Below, piece after piece: positions 27,543-36,254 of a stretch of DNA of 64,000 nt (positions are counted from its first letter, which is position 1; every line of letters starts with the position of its first letter). Position numbers and translations under genes: made by a program. The stretch covers positions 372,001 through 436,000 of the forward strand of contig NZ_JAVDVK010000001.1 in the NCBI RefSeq assembly GCF_031456835.1, given 5' to 3'. The DNA is from Leifsonia shinshuensis. GTDB taxonomy: Bacteria; Actinomycetota; Actinomycetes; Actinomycetales; Microbacteriaceae. Below the pieces are notes generated by a model. It worked only from the letters and a program-made list of their open reading frames with translations. It was not told the origin of the DNA and searched no databases.

Positions 27543-27555
27543 GTCACCACGATAT

Positions 27556-27580
27556 CGCTTATATCCCGTGAATATAAGCG
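27556..27580. promoter_or_regulatory. Palindromic operator CGCTTATAT-N7-ATATAAGCG upstream of satD
   Basis: Perfect 9-bp arms (27556-27564, 27572-27580). The AT-rich arms stand out in GC-rich DNA and include TATATT, a good -10 box on the minus strand, so a bound protein would block the promoter. The likely ligand is the SatD-like protein itself. Confidence 0.65.
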
Positions 27581-27600
27581 TTTCTGCGGCTGACGGGGCG

Positions 27601-28431
27601 TCATAGTGCCGGCCGCGCCCAGTCCAGAGCCGTCCCGAAGGCGGTGAGCACCGACACATGGCCCTCGCGCGGACGGATCCAGAGCTCCCCGTTGGACAGG
27701 CGTTCGAGCATCGCGGCGGCGTGCGGCGCGGGCACGACGCGGTCGGCTCCACCCTGGATGAGGAGCACCGGAGCGCTGACCGCCCGGAGCTCGACGCCCC
27801 ACGGCGACACGTAGGCCAGGTCGTCGTCGGCTTCGCCGTCCGGCCCTTCGCCGGCGCCGGCGCCCGCATCCGCCCCCAGGGCGCCCCACTCGCCCTCGAG
27901 CACCTCGTAGTCGCGGGCGGTGAACGAGTCCGGGTCGAACTCGGCGGTCTCCGCATACGCGAGGCGCGCCTCACGGCCCGACAGCGCGGCTTGCAGCCCG
28001 CCGGGGGCGGCCATCCCCGAGAACCAGTCGGGGGAGCGGTCGTAGGGGGCGATGCCCGCCAGCGTGACGACGGCCCGGGCACGGTCGGGGCCCGCGAGCG
28101 CGGCGAGGGCGAGGGCGTGCGGGCCTCCGCCGGAAGCTCCGGCGGTCGCGAACCGGTCGATGCCGAGCGCGTCGAGGACGGCGAGCACGTCGGCCGCCGC
28201 ATCGGCGACCGAACGGCCGGGGCGGACATCGGAGCCGGGATAGCCGGGCCGCGTCACGGAGACGACCCGGAGCCCGCGAGCGGCGGCGGCGGTCGCCACA
28301 GGCTGGATGACGGCCCCGGTCTGCGGGGTGCCGTGGTGCCACACCAGCACCGGCGCCTCCGCCGCTCCGCCGGTGTCGAAGAACCGCACCGAGCGCCCAT
28401 CGGCGGCGACGAACAACTGCGGTCCGCTCAT
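27601..28431 (-). CDS. Alpha/beta hydrolase
   Basis: Serine hydrolase fold. HHGTP near residue 32 gives the oxyanion region, the nucleophile elbow is GASGGGP (about 95-101), an acidic residue lies near IQGGADRVVP, and the histidine in REGHVSVL completes a triad. The substrate is unknown. ATG at 28431 overlaps the stop of the deaminase gene upstream by 4 nt (ATGA), so the pair is co-translated, which could hint at a nucleoside- or purine-related role. 276 aa, normal for the family. Confidence 0.87.
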   Translation of the reverse strand: MSGPQLFVAADGRSVRFFDTGGAAEAPVLVWHHGTPQTGAVIQPVATAAAARGLRVVSVTRPGYPGSDVRPGRSVADAAADVLAVLDALGIDRFATAGASGGGPHALALAALAGPDRARAVVTLAGIAPYDRSPDWFSGMAAPGGLQAALSGREARLAYAETAEFDPDSFTARDYEVLEGEWGALGADAGAGAGEGPDGEADDDLAYVSPWGVELRAVSAPVLLIQGGADRVVPAPHAAAMLERLSNGELWIRPREGHVSVLTAFGTALDWARPAL

Positions 28432-29444
28432 GGCCGCCACGCGTCCACCTCGGCGAGCAGGGCCGCCTTGCGCTCGGTCGATGCGAAGGACGCCTCGATG
28501 GAGGTGCGGGCGAAGCGCCGAGCCTGGTCCTCGGTCAGGCCGAGCGCATCCCGGACCGCGGTGAAGTTCTGCCCCGCGTAGCCGCCGAAGTACGCGGGAT
28601 CGTCGGAGTTGACCGTGACGCGCACACCCGCGGCGTCGAGCCGCAGCAGCGGATGGTCGCGGAGGTCCGGCGTCGCCTGCAACCGCACGTTCGAGAGCGG
28701 GCACACCGTGAGCGGGATGCGCTCCTGGGCCAGCCGTGCGACCAGCTCCGGGTCTTCGATCGAGCGGATGCCGTGGTCGATCCGCTCGGCGTGCAGCAGG
28801 TCGAGCGCCTCGCGCACGTACTCCGGCGGTCCCTCCTCGCCGGCATGCGCGACGGCGTGGAGCCCAGCCGCGCGCGCCCGGGCGTAGACGCCCTCGAACA
28901 GGGACGGCGGGTAGCCGACCTCGGCGGAGTCGAGCCCGACGCCCACGATGCGGTCGGTGCGCTTCAATCCCGCGGTGAGCGCCTCTTCGGCCGAGGCGAC
29001 CGGCTGGTCGCGCAGGAAGCAGAGGATGAGCGAGCCGGTCATCCCGAACTCGCGCTCAGCCTCGTCGAGCGCGTCGCCGATCCCGTCGACGACGTCGTCG
29101 AACGCCACCCCGCGCGCGGTGTGCGCCTGCGGGTCGAAGAACAGCTCGGCGTGCCGCACCCCCTGAGCGTGCGCCCGGCGCAGGTAGCGCCGGGTCAGCT
29201 CGGCGAAGTCGGCGCGCGTGAGCAGCACGGCCATGGTGGCGTAGTAGAGGTCGAGGAAGGACTGCAGGTCGTCGAAGTCGTACCGCGCGGCGAGCTCCTC
29301 GACCGACGCGTACGGCAGGGTGACGCCGTTGTGGGCGGCGAGCTCGAACGCCAGCCCGGGCTCGAGCGTGCCCTCGATGTGCAGGTGCAGCTCGGCCTTC
29401 GGAAGCGCGAGCAGGGCGTCGTCGGTGAGGGGCGCGTCGGTCAT
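28428..29444 (-). CDS. Adenosine/adenine deaminase family protein, adenine-deaminase type
   Basis: Zinc-dependent amidohydrolase. The metal ligands are in ELHLHIEG (His20, His22), AHAGEEGP and NSDDPAYFGG. Substrate clue: true adenosine deaminases carry a GxDLAGDE-type motif, whereas this protein reads GVGLDSAEVGYPP, the form found in adenine deaminases of the Add family (family knowledge). It is therefore more likely to convert adenine to hypoxanthine or act on a related base. 338 aa, ATG start at 29444. Confidence 0.86.
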   Translation of the reverse strand: MTDAPLTDDALLALPKAELHLHIEGTLEPGLAFELAAHNGVTLPYASVEELAARYDFDDLQSFLDLYYATMAVLLTRADFAELTRRYLRRAHAQGVRHAELFFDPQAHTARGVAFDDVVDGIGDALDEAEREFGMTGSLILCFLRDQPVASAEEALTAGLKRTDRIVGVGLDSAEVGYPPSLFEGVYARARAAGLHAVAHAGEEGPPEYVREALDLLHAERIDHGIRSIEDPELVARLAQERIPLTVCPLSNVRLQATPDLRDHPLLRLDAAGVRVTVNSDDPAYFGGYAGQNFTAVRDALGLTEDQARRFARTSIEASFASTERKAALLAEVDAWRP

Positions 29445-29457
29445 GCTCCCGATCCTC

Positions 29458-30453
29458 TCATCGACCGCCGACGTCTCCGACGCGGAGCAGGATCTTGCCG
29501 CGATGGGCCGACGACTCCATCCGCCGGTGGGCGGCCGCGGCGTCCTCGAGCGGGAACACCGAGTCGATCACCGGCCGGATGCGCCCGTCGGAGAGCAGCG
29601 GCCAGAGCTGCTCCCGCACCCCCGCGATCACCGCCACGCGCTCCTCGAGTGGGCGTGCGCGGAGGGTCGTGCCCTGGATGCTCGCCCGCTTGCGCATCAG
29701 CAGGCCCATGTCCACCGACGCCGGTTCGCGGTCGCGGACGGCGATCGACAGGATGCGGCCGCCCGTGGCCAGGGCGTCGAGGTCGCGCGCGATGTAGGCG
29801 CCGCCGACGATGTCGAGCACGACGTCCACGCCCCGTCCGTCCGTGAACGCCCGGACGGCCTCCACGAAGTCCTGCTCGCGGTAGTTCACGGCCGCGTGTG
29901 CCCCGAGCTCGCGGCAGAAGGCCGCCTTCTCGTCGCTGCCGGCGGTCGCGATGACCTCCGCCCCGAGGGCGCGCCCGACCTGGATGGCCATGGTGCCGAT
30001 CCCGCTGGAGCCGCCGTGGACCAGCAGCGCCTCGCCCTCGGCGAGCCGTCCGAGGTCGACGACGTTCGACCACACCGTGGCGGCGACCTCCGGCAGTCCC
30101 GCGGCCTCCACCAGGTCGACGTCATCCGGCACGGGGAGGACGAGTCCCGCATCCACCGTCACGAGTTCGGCGTAGCCGCCTCCGGAGAGGAGGGCGCACA
30201 CGCGGTCGCCGACGCTCCAGCCGGCGACCTCGGAGCCGAGCGCGTCGATGATCCCGGACACCTCCAGTCCCGGCCACTCGGGCGCGCCCGCGGGCGGCGG
30301 GTAGAAGCCGCGGCGCTGGCTGAGATCGGCGCCGTTGAGACCGGCGGCGACGACGCGGATGCGCACCTCGCGCGCGGTCGGGACGGGGTCCGGCACCTCG
30401 GCGAGCGCCAGGACCTCCGGTCCGCCCGGCTGCGCGACGACGACCGCGCGCAT
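29458..30453 (-). CDS. NAD(P)H-quinone oxidoreductase-like, zinc-free MDR family
   Basis: Medium-chain dehydrogenase/reductase without catalytic zinc (PIG3/quinone oxidoreductase type). GRDVSGII-like [33 protein letters not shown], then [34 protein letters not shown] with the Rossmann motif, are visible. 331 aa. ATG at 30453 overlaps the stop of the ABC permease gene by one base (TGATG), so it may be co-expressed with the exporter. Confidence 0.9.
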   Translation of the reverse strand: [331 protein letters not shown]

Positions 30454-31706
30454 CAGGGGCGGCCCGCCCGCTGCGGGGTCGCGCTGTCGGGGCGGCGCCC
30501 CAGCACATCCCGCACCCGCACCTTGCTCGAGTACTCGATCGAGCCGTAGCGGAACAGCCGCACGGCGATGCGCAGCACGATGTAGGCGAGCACGAACAGC
30601 TCGACGATGATGATGACCGCCTGCCAGAGCGGCAGCGAGCCGAACGCGTTCAGGATGAGCGCCGTGATCGGGGCCGTGTACGGGAAGTACGCGAGCAGCT
30701 GGACGATGGGCGACTGCGGCGAGCTGATCGCGAAGCCGGACGCGTACAGCGGGATCACCACCGCGAACACCACCACCGAGAACACGGGAGCGGCATCCTT
30801 CGCCGTCGGCATGATCGCGCCGACGGCGACCAGCGTGCCGGTGAAGAGGGCGAAGCCGCCGATCAGGATGAGGAAGCCGACGATCATCTTCTGCGGGTCG
30901 AAGACCAGCCCGCTCAGGTCGAAGTCCGGCAGTTGCAGCTGGTTCCGGAAGAACAGGTAGCCGATCAGCATCGGCAGCGCGAAGACCGCGAGCTGGATGA
31001 ACCCGATGGCGAACAGCGAGATGACCTTCCCGAGCAGCAGGTTCGTCGGATTGATCGTCGTGAGGATCATCTCCGTGACGCGGTTCTCCTTCTCCTCCAG
31101 TGTGGAGTTCAGCATCTGGTTGCCGAGGAAGACGATGACGACGAAGAACGCGGCGAGGAACAGCAGCGCGGGCAGGATCGCCTCGAACCCGGGCGCCCGC
31201 TTGCCGCCCGCGAAGGTGGTGGTGGAGGTCTTCACGTCGCCGCGCAGCACCGCGACGGTCGTCGGGTCGTCGAGCTTCTGCTCCACGCTGGCCGACAGCA
31301 GCGACTCGGCCACCGCCGAGTACTTGCTGTTCTGGAACACCCCGGCGTCCTCGCCGTAGACGCGGACCGTCTGCTTCGCCGGGTCGGCGGGATAGGCGAA
31401 GTACGCGGGCGTCCCTCCGATCTGCACCTCCTCGACGCCCTCGGCCTGCGACGCGATCTCGGTGCCGCCGAACTGCTTGGCGATCGCCGGGTCGACGAGC
31501 CCGGACGCATCCGAGTAGAGGAACTCGAACCGGGCGTTCTTCTGCTGATCCGCGGTGTTGGCGGTCGACACGTTGGAGGCGATGATCAGGCCGCCCAGCC
31601 CGAAGACGAGGATGGGGATGATGAGCGTGACCGCCCAGAAACGCCGCTTGGTGATGGTGCGGCGGAACTCGAAGCCGATGACGGTCCGGAGGTTGTGACG
31701 GGCCAT
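30453..31706 (-). CDS. ABC-2 type permease, NatB-like
   Basis: Membrane subunit partner of the ATPase gene just upstream (4-nt gap). An N-terminal segment (RFWAVTLIIPILVFGLGGLIIAS) is followed by a large external domain (about 50-165) and five C-terminal segments, with the conserved EEKENRVTEMILTTINPTNLLLGKVI block of the NatB/YhaP family. 417 aa from ATG at 31706. Family members export sodium or unknown substrates; none can be assigned here. Confidence 0.9.
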   Translation of the reverse strand: MARHNLRTVIGFEFRRTITKRRFWAVTLIIPILVFGLGGLIIASNVSTANTADQQKNARFEFLYSDASGLVDPAIAKQFGGTEIASQAEGVEEVQIGGTPAYFAYPADPAKQTVRVYGEDAGVFQNSKYSAVAESLLSASVEQKLDDPTTVAVLRGDVKTSTTTFAGGKRAPGFEAILPALLFLAAFFVVIVFLGNQMLNSTLEEKENRVTEMILTTINPTNLLLGKVISLFAIGFIQLAVFALPMLIGYLFFRNQLQLPDFDLSGLVFDPQKMIVGFLILIGGFALFTGTLVAVGAIMPTAKDAAPVFSVVVFAVVIPLYASGFAISSPQSPIVQLLAYFPYTAPITALILNAFGSLPLWQAVIIIVELFVLAYIVLRIAVRLFRYGSIEYSSKVRVRDVLGRRPDSATPQRAGRP

Positions 31707-31710
31707 GCTC

Positions 31711-32664
31711 TCAGTCCTCTTCCCGGCTCTCGGCGCCGTAGACCTCGACGAAGATGTCGTCGAGCGATTTGCGGGTCGGGGCGTAGCGCGACACCCGCAC
31801 GCCCGCATCCACCAGGTCGCGCAGGATGGTCGCCGGGTCCGCGCCGTCCGCCGGCTCCAGCTGGGCGTGGCCGCCCACGTCGGAGAGCACGCGGTAGGCC
31901 GGCGACGGCGGCAGATCCCCCTCGTGGTCGAGGTGCACGATGGTGCCGCCGAACTGCTCCTGCACCTCCTCGACGGTCCCGTAGGCGCGCGAGGTGCCGT
32001 CCTTCAGCAGGATGACGCGGTCGCAGAGGCGCTCGACCTCCTCCATCTGGTGCGTGACCATCATCACCGTGGAGCCCGCGCGCTTCTGATCGTCGATGAT
32101 GTCCATCAGCAGCCGCCGGTTGACCGGGTCGAAGCCCTTGGTCGGCTCGTCGAGGATGAGCAGCTCCGGCTCGTTCATGATCGTGACGCCGAGCTGCACC
32201 TTCTGCTGCTGACCGCCGGACAGCTTGTCGAGGCGCACCTTCTCCTTCTCGGGGATGCCCACGCGCTCCAGGTACTCGCGCGACCAGCGGCGGGCCTGCT
32301 CGGCGCCGAGTCCCTTCAAGCGGCCGAAGTAGACCATGACGTCGATCACGGACTCCTTCTTGTAAAGTCCGCGCTCCTCCGGCAGGTAGCCGAGCCGCTC
32401 GCCGGCCTCCGGGCTGAACGGGCGGCCGTCGATGTGGAGCGTCCCGGCGGTCGGCTGGTAGATGCCGAGCAGCGCCCGGATGGTCGTCGTCTTGCCCGAG
32501 CCGTTGCTGCCGAGGAACCCGAACGTCTCGCCGCGCTGGATGTCGAACGAGAGGTCGCGGATGACGGTGGTGCGCCCGAAGTCCATGCGGAAGTTCGCGA
32601 TGTGGACGAGCGGCTCCGCCGTGGCGGTTGAAGGAGGTGCGGGTGCGGGTGTCGGTGCGCTCAC
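31711..32664 (-). CDS. ABC transporter ATPase, NatA-like
   Basis: Walker A GSNGSGKTTT, signature LSGGQQQKVQLG and Walker B LLILDEPTKGFDPV are intact. The C-terminal extension (about 230-317, ending KSLDDIFVEVYGAE) is the regulatory tail seen in NatA/YhaQ. The GTG at 32664 lies 6 nt after a TAGGCT box, a clear leaderless start for the three-gene unit ATPase-permease-oxidoreductase. Confidence 0.93.
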   Translation of the reverse strand: MSAPTPAPAPPSTATAEPLVHIANFRMDFGRTTVIRDLSFDIQRGETFGFLGSNGSGKTTTIRALLGIYQPTAGTLHIDGRPFSPEAGERLGYLPEERGLYKKESVIDVMVYFGRLKGLGAEQARRWSREYLERVGIPEKEKVRLDKLSGGQQQKVQLGVTIMNEPELLILDEPTKGFDPVNRRLLMDIIDDQKRAGSTVMMVTHQMEEVERLCDRVILLKDGTSRAYGTVEEVQEQFGGTIVHLDHEGDLPPSPAYRVLSDVGGHAQLEPADGADPATILRDLVDAGVRVSRYAPTRKSLDDIFVEVYGAESREED

Positions 32665-32670
32665 CGGGTC

Positions 32671-32676
32671 AGCCTA
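32671..32676 (-). promoter_or_regulatory. -10 box TAGGCT, leaderless GTG at 32664
   Basis: TAGGCT on the minus strand with a 6-nt gap to GTG; promoter of the NatAB-like operon. Confidence 0.55.
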
Positions 32677-32736
32677 GGGCAGCGGCACGGTCGCGGGGGA
32701 GACCCGGCCGGGCGGGTCCCGCGGGGGCCCGCGCGT

Positions 32737-33534
32737 TCAGGCGAGCGCGTCGAGGAGGGCGTCGTGGATGAGGCCGTTGGAGGCGAGCGACGAGCCGTTC
32801 CCGGGGCCAGGGGTGCCGTCCACCGACGTGAACCGGCCGCCTGCCTCCTCGACGATCGGGATGAGGGCCGCGAGGTCGTAGGTCTTCACACCGAACTCGC
32901 CCACCGCATCCACGAGCCCCTCCGCCAGCAGCATGTACGACCACATGTCGCCGTAGGCGCGGTCGCGCCACATCCTGCGGGTCAGGGCGATGAGCCGGTC
33001 GAGGTACCCCGCCTCATCCCACTGCGCGATGCTCTGGAAGCTCATCGACGCGTGCTCGAGGTCCGCGATGCCCGACACATGGATGCTGCGCGGCTCGGCG
33101 CCCGCCGCATCCGTCGTCCACGCACCGCCGCCGGTGACCGCCCACCAGCGGCGCCCGAGGGCGGGCGAGCTGACGACGCCGACACGCGGGACGCCGTCGA
33201 CGGCGAGGGCGATCAGCGTTCCCCAGACGGGGACCCCGCGCAGGTAGTTGGCGGTGCCGTCGATCGGGTCGACGATCCACTGCCTCGACGCGTCGCCTTC
33301 CGTGCCGTACTCCTCGCCGAGGATGCCGTCGTCCGGCCGCTCGGCCGCGAGGGTGTCGCGGATCGCCCGCTCGACGGCGAGGTCGGCCTCGGTGACGGGG
33401 GAGCGGTCCGGCTTCGTCTCGACGTGCAGGTCACGGTCGCGGAACCGGCCGAGGGAGATCCGGTCGGCCTCATCGGCGAGACGGAGCGCGAGGTCGAGGT
33501 CGGCGGTCAGGTCGGGCGTCGCGGTGTCGGTCAC
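32737..33534 (-). CDS. hisN: Inositol-phosphatase superfamily protein, histidinol-phosphatase-like
   Basis: Metal-dependent phosphomonoesterase of the IMPase superfamily; the closest functional family in actinobacteria is HisN (histidinol phosphate phosphatase). Metal ligands are in GEEYG (about 73-77) and WIVDPIDGTANYL (about 87-99), plus YDLAALIPIVEEAGGRFTSVDG near the C-terminus. 265 aa. GTG at 33534 follows TAGGCT by 7 nt. The symbol is a best guess: substrate cannot be settled without experiment. Confidence 0.78.
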   Translation of the reverse strand: MTDTATPDLTADLDLALRLADEADRISLGRFRDRDLHVETKPDRSPVTEADLAVERAIRDTLAAERPDDGILGEEYGTEGDASRQWIVDPIDGTANYLRGVPVWGTLIALAVDGVPRVGVVSSPALGRRWWAVTGGGAWTTDAAGAEPRSIHVSGIADLEHASMSFQSIAQWDEAGYLDRLIALTRRMWRDRAYGDMWSYMLLAEGLVDAVGEFGVKTYDLAALIPIVEEAGGRFTSVDGTPGPGNGSSLASNGLIHDALLDALA

Positions 33535-33541
33535 GGCACCG

Positions 33542-33547
33542 AGCCTA
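33542..33547 (-). promoter_or_regulatory. -10 box TAGGCT, leaderless GTG at 33534
   Basis: TAGGCT on the minus strand, 7 nt before GTG. Confidence 0.5.
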
Positions 33548-33651
33548 CTGGTGGGGCGACGGGACGCGGCGGGTGTCGGAGCGAACGGCTTTCCACGAGG
33601 GCGTGGCGGACGGGCTTGGCGGGCGGCCCAGCGGGGAGTACCGATGGAGGC

Positions 33652-33936
33652 ATGCGACGGATCGTGTATGCAGGGACGGCGTTCTACACCGGCGATGCGC
33701 TGGCGGAGGCGCTACTGGAGTACTCGCGGGCGCTCGCCCGGCGCGACATCGCGGACACGGTGTTCGTGCCGGGCAGGACCGCGCAAGGCGATGTGGGACC
33801 GGTGGAGGTGCTGATCGGGCCGGCGAGCCAGATCGTCAGCGAGCCGGCCGACGAGGTCGGGCCGGACCTCGAGGACGACGAGATGGTGGCGCGGCTGCGG
33901 CAGCTGACCGATGAGCTCACCACCCGCAAGAAGTAG
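33652..33936 (+). CDS. Hypothetical protein (94 aa)
   Basis: Not recognised. RRIVYAGTAFYTGDALAEALLEYSRALARRDIADTVFVPG looks like an alpha/beta fold, then VGPVEVLIGPASQIVSEPADE and a C-terminal acidic/basic helix. No signal, no membrane segment. ATG at 33652; GGAGG lies one base before it, so a different site or leaderless start must serve. It has the look of a conserved actinobacterial small protein. Confidence 0.6.
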   Translation: MRRIVYAGTAFYTGDALAEALLEYSRALARRDIADTVFVPGRTAQGDVGPVEVLIGPASQIVSEPADEVGPDLEDDEMVARLRQLTDELTTRKK

Positions 33937-34013
33937 GCCGATCCCGGCCCTTGTTGCGGGGTAGCCGCGCCCAATACGCTCGACCTGGCCCCGGAGGGCG
34001 GAGCGGAGGCGGC

Positions 34014-35114
34014 ATGCGGTTCACCCGTCCACCCGCGCGAAGAGCAGGCCCGGCGCAGCCGGAGGCGGCGTCCGTCCTGCGGCGCAGCCCGCTGCTGTTC
34101 GGCTTCCTCATCACGCTCGGCGCGATCGGCGCCGTCGCGACCGGCCTCATGCTGTACGGCCTCCGGTCGATCATCTTCTCGGTGTTCCTGGCGATGTTCG
34201 CGACCGTGGGCCTCGACCCGCTCGTCCGCTGGTTCCAGCGCCGCGGCATGAGGCGGGGCTGGGCGATCACCACGGTGATCCTGCTCATCATCGCGGTGCT
34301 CGTCGGCATCATCTGGGTGGTCGTGCCGCTGATCGCCAAGCAGATCTCCTTCCTCGCGACGGCCGTGCCGCAGGAGATCGCGGCGCTGCGCAGCCAGGGC
34401 TGGTTCGACTCCACCAACGACGCGACCAACGGCGTGCTCGGCCAGGTGGTCGGCTGGATCTCGCAGCAGGCCCAGGATCCGGCGACCTGGGCGACCATCG
34501 GCAACGGCCTCGTCGGGTTCGGGCTGTCGGTGCTCAACGCGGTCACCACCGGCTTCTTCATCGCGATCCTGACCATCTACTTCATCGCGTCGTACGACGC
34601 CACGAAGCAGGCCGCCTACCGCCTGGTGCGCCGCTCCCGCCGCGACCGGTTCGAGAGCTACGCGGAACGCATCCTGCAGAACTTCGGCAAATACCTCAGC
34701 GGGATGGTCGTGCTGGCGTTCTTCAACGCCACCTACAGCCTCATCCTACTGCTCGCCACCGGTGTGCCCGGCGCGTTCCTGATCGCGCTGGCGGCGTTCT
34801 TCATCACGCTCATCCCGCTGATCGGAACCGTGCTGACCACCGCGGTGATGTCGGTGCTTGCGTTCATCCACTCGCCGGTCAGCGGTGTGGTCGTGCTCGT
34901 GCTGATGCTCGTCTACATGCAGGTGGAGGCGTACATCCTCACCCCGCGGGTGATGGGGAAGGCGGTGCAGGTGCCCGGATCGGTGGTGCTGATCTCGGCG
35001 CTGGCCGGCTCGACGCTGTTCGGCCTGCCCGGCGCACTGGTCGCCATCCCGATCTCGGCGGGCATCATCCTGATCATCAAAGAGATCGTGATGCCCCGGA
35101 AAGACCGCACCTGA
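34014..35114 (+). CDS. AI-2E family (PerM-like) membrane transporter
   Basis: Family of eight-segment membrane proteins with members shown to act in autoinducer-2 export or Na+/H+ exchange. Segments begin at FGFLITLGAIGAVATGLMLYG; the conserved ILQNFGKYLSGMVVLAFFNATYSLILLLATGVPGA and FFITLIPLIGTVLTTAVM blocks are present, with a large polar stretch (about 115-165) between segments 3 and 4. ATG at 34014 gives the basic N-terminus; TACGCT lies about 33 nt upstream. 366 aa. No signalling gene is nearby. Confidence 0.88.
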   Translation: MRFTRPPARRAGPAQPEAASVLRRSPLLFGFLITLGAIGAVATGLMLYGLRSIIFSVFLAMFATVGLDPLVRWFQRRGMRRGWAITTVILLIIAVLVGIIWVVVPLIAKQISFLATAVPQEIAALRSQGWFDSTNDATNGVLGQVVGWISQQAQDPATWATIGNGLVGFGLSVLNAVTTGFFIAILTIYFIASYDATKQAAYRLVRRSRRDRFESYAERILQNFGKYLSGMVVLAFFNATYSLILLLATGVPGAFLIALAAFFITLIPLIGTVLTTAVMSVLAFIHSPVSGVVVLVLMLVYMQVEAYILTPRVMGKAVQVPGSVVLISALAGSTLFGLPGALVAIPISAGIILIIKEIVMPRKDRT

Positions 35115-35191
35115 AGCGAGCGATCCTCGATTGGCAACGGACCCGGATCGGATGCTAGTGTTGAGCCTCGGTTCGGGAAACCGGATCGGAT

Positions 35192-35267
35192 GCGCCTCTA
35201 GCTCAATCGGCAGAGCAATTGACTCTTAATCAATGGGTTCAGGGTTCAAGTCCCTGGGGGCGCACCA
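35192..35267 (+). tRNA. tRNA-Lys (anticodon CTT)
   Basis: Acceptor GCGCCTC pairs with GGGGCGC; anticodon stem TTGA/TCAA holds CTCTTAA, giving CTT (AAG codons). T-arm CAGGGTTCAAGTCCCTG and an encoded CCA are present. 76 nt including CCA. Confidence 0.95.
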
Positions 35268-35274
35268 GTGAGAA

Positions 35275-35310
35275 GGCCCGGAATCCAGCGGATTCCGGGC
35301 CTTTCTCTTT
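35275..35310. terminator. Intrinsic terminator after tRNA-Lys
   Basis: Perfect 12-bp stem GGCCCGGAATCC / GGATTCCGGGCC with loop AGC, followed by TTTCTCTTT on the plus strand. The reverse complement strand has an A-rich rather than T-rich 3' flank, so it serves mainly the tRNA gene, though it also lies 16 bp beyond the stop of the small minus-strand gene. Confidence 0.9.
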
Positions 35311-35326
35311 GTGGGCCGTGAAGCGG

Positions 35327-35500
35327 TCACGGGCGATAGTCGCGATCGCGGCGCTCGTAGAGGCGGCGGGCCTCCGGGTCGCCGGAACGGGAGCCGAAGA
35401 GCGAGCTGCCGATCGTCATGAGGGCGTCGAGCAGGCGGCGCCCGGCGGCGGCGAGCGCGCGACCGATGCGCGCTGCCCGCGCTCGCGGACGATCCCCCAT
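35327..35500 (-). CDS. Small basic protein (57 aa)
   Basis: An unrecognised short frame between tRNA-Lys and an SGNH gene. It starts MGDRPRARAARIGRALAAAG, continues with an amphipathic helix RRLLDALMTIGSSLFGS and ends DPEARRLYERRDRDYRP. Support for coding: ATG at 35500 has GAGGGAG about 6 nt upstream, a TAGGGT box (minus strand) lies a further 10 nt up, and the frame ends just before the tRNA terminator. Third positions are GC-rich, like neighbours. Arg makes up about a third of the residues, so membrane-surface or nucleic-acid binding is possible. Confidence 0.6.
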   Translation of the reverse strand: MGDRPRARAARIGRALAAAGRRLLDALMTIGSSLFGSRSGDPEARRLYERRDRDYRP

Positions 35501-35606
35501 GGCTGCTCCCTCGTCGCCTCGACCCTACGGGAGCCGGCGTCTCGCGCTCAAGAGCCCGGCGAGATGAGAGTTGTTGCTGCAATTCGCGCTGGATTAGCGC
35601 ATCTGC

Positions 35607-36254
35607 TCACGACTCGGCGGCAGGCGCGGCCCTCACGATCGCGGCGCGGAGGACCACGCCGGCGGCGTGGCCGGACGCGGGGGTGGGGTGGATGCCGTCG
35701 ACGGTGGTGCCGGGGCGCCAGCGGCCGTCCGGGGTGCGCACGTCGGTCCAGGGGTCGACCCACGTCCACCCTGAGCGCGCGGCGAGGGAGCGGAGCTCCT
35801 CGTTGAGGCGCAGCGTCTCGGCGGCTCGGTCGTCGTCGCGCGGCGCGACCGCGGAGAGGATGCGGCGGGGGACTCCCGCCTTGTCGAAGATCTTCTCGAT
35901 GTTGGTCAGCGTGCGCGGGTCGGGTTCGCCGTCGACCGGGGCGTCGTTCGTGCCCGCCATGACCACCGCGACGTCCGCATCCGGGATGGGCTGGGTGCCG
36001 GCGAGGATGTCGGCGGTCGTGTCGCCGTAGTGCCGGTAGCCTCCCACGTCGTGCACATCGCCCGTGGAGGCCGTCGCCACCCACGTCCAGTGCGTCGGCA
36101 GGCCGAGACGGTCGGTGGATGCGGTGATCGAGTCGCCGAAGGCGGCGAACCGGATGCCGGGTGGCGTCGCCGTGCATCCCGTCACCAGCAGGCAGGCGAC
36201 GAGGAGGGCGATGAGCCCGCGGGCGAGGCGAACGATTCCGCGCCGCCGCTGCAC
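35607..36254 (-). CDS. SGNH/GDSL hydrolase lipoprotein
   Basis: Secreted, lipid-anchored esterase-like protein. Signal peptide with lipobox LVTGC (Cys about 27), block I FGDSITAS with the nucleophilic serine, block III AGTND and block V DGIHPTP with Asp and His. The protein is 215 aa. It follows the acyltransferase/SGNH fusion gene with no gap (stop TGA directly followed by GTG), so both probably act on the same envelope polymer, adding and removing acyl groups. Confidence 0.87.
   Translation of the reverse strand: MQRRRGIVRLARGLIALLVACLLVTGCTATPPGIRFAAFGDSITASTDRLGLPTHWTWVATASTGDVHDVGGYRHYGDTTADILAGTQPIPDADVAVVMAGTNDAPVDGEPDPRTLTNIEKIFDKAGVPRRILSAVAPRDDDRAAETLRLNEELRSLAARSGWTWVDPWTDVRTPDGRWRPGTTVDGIHPTPASGHAAGVVLRAAIVRAAPAAES

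Noticed and set aside
35226..35582. 118-aa minus-strand frame across tRNA-Lys and its terminator
   Set aside because: It passes through the terminator stem and the tRNA gene in antisense and has only low-complexity Arg/Pro residues. The 57-aa frame in the same region is better supported.
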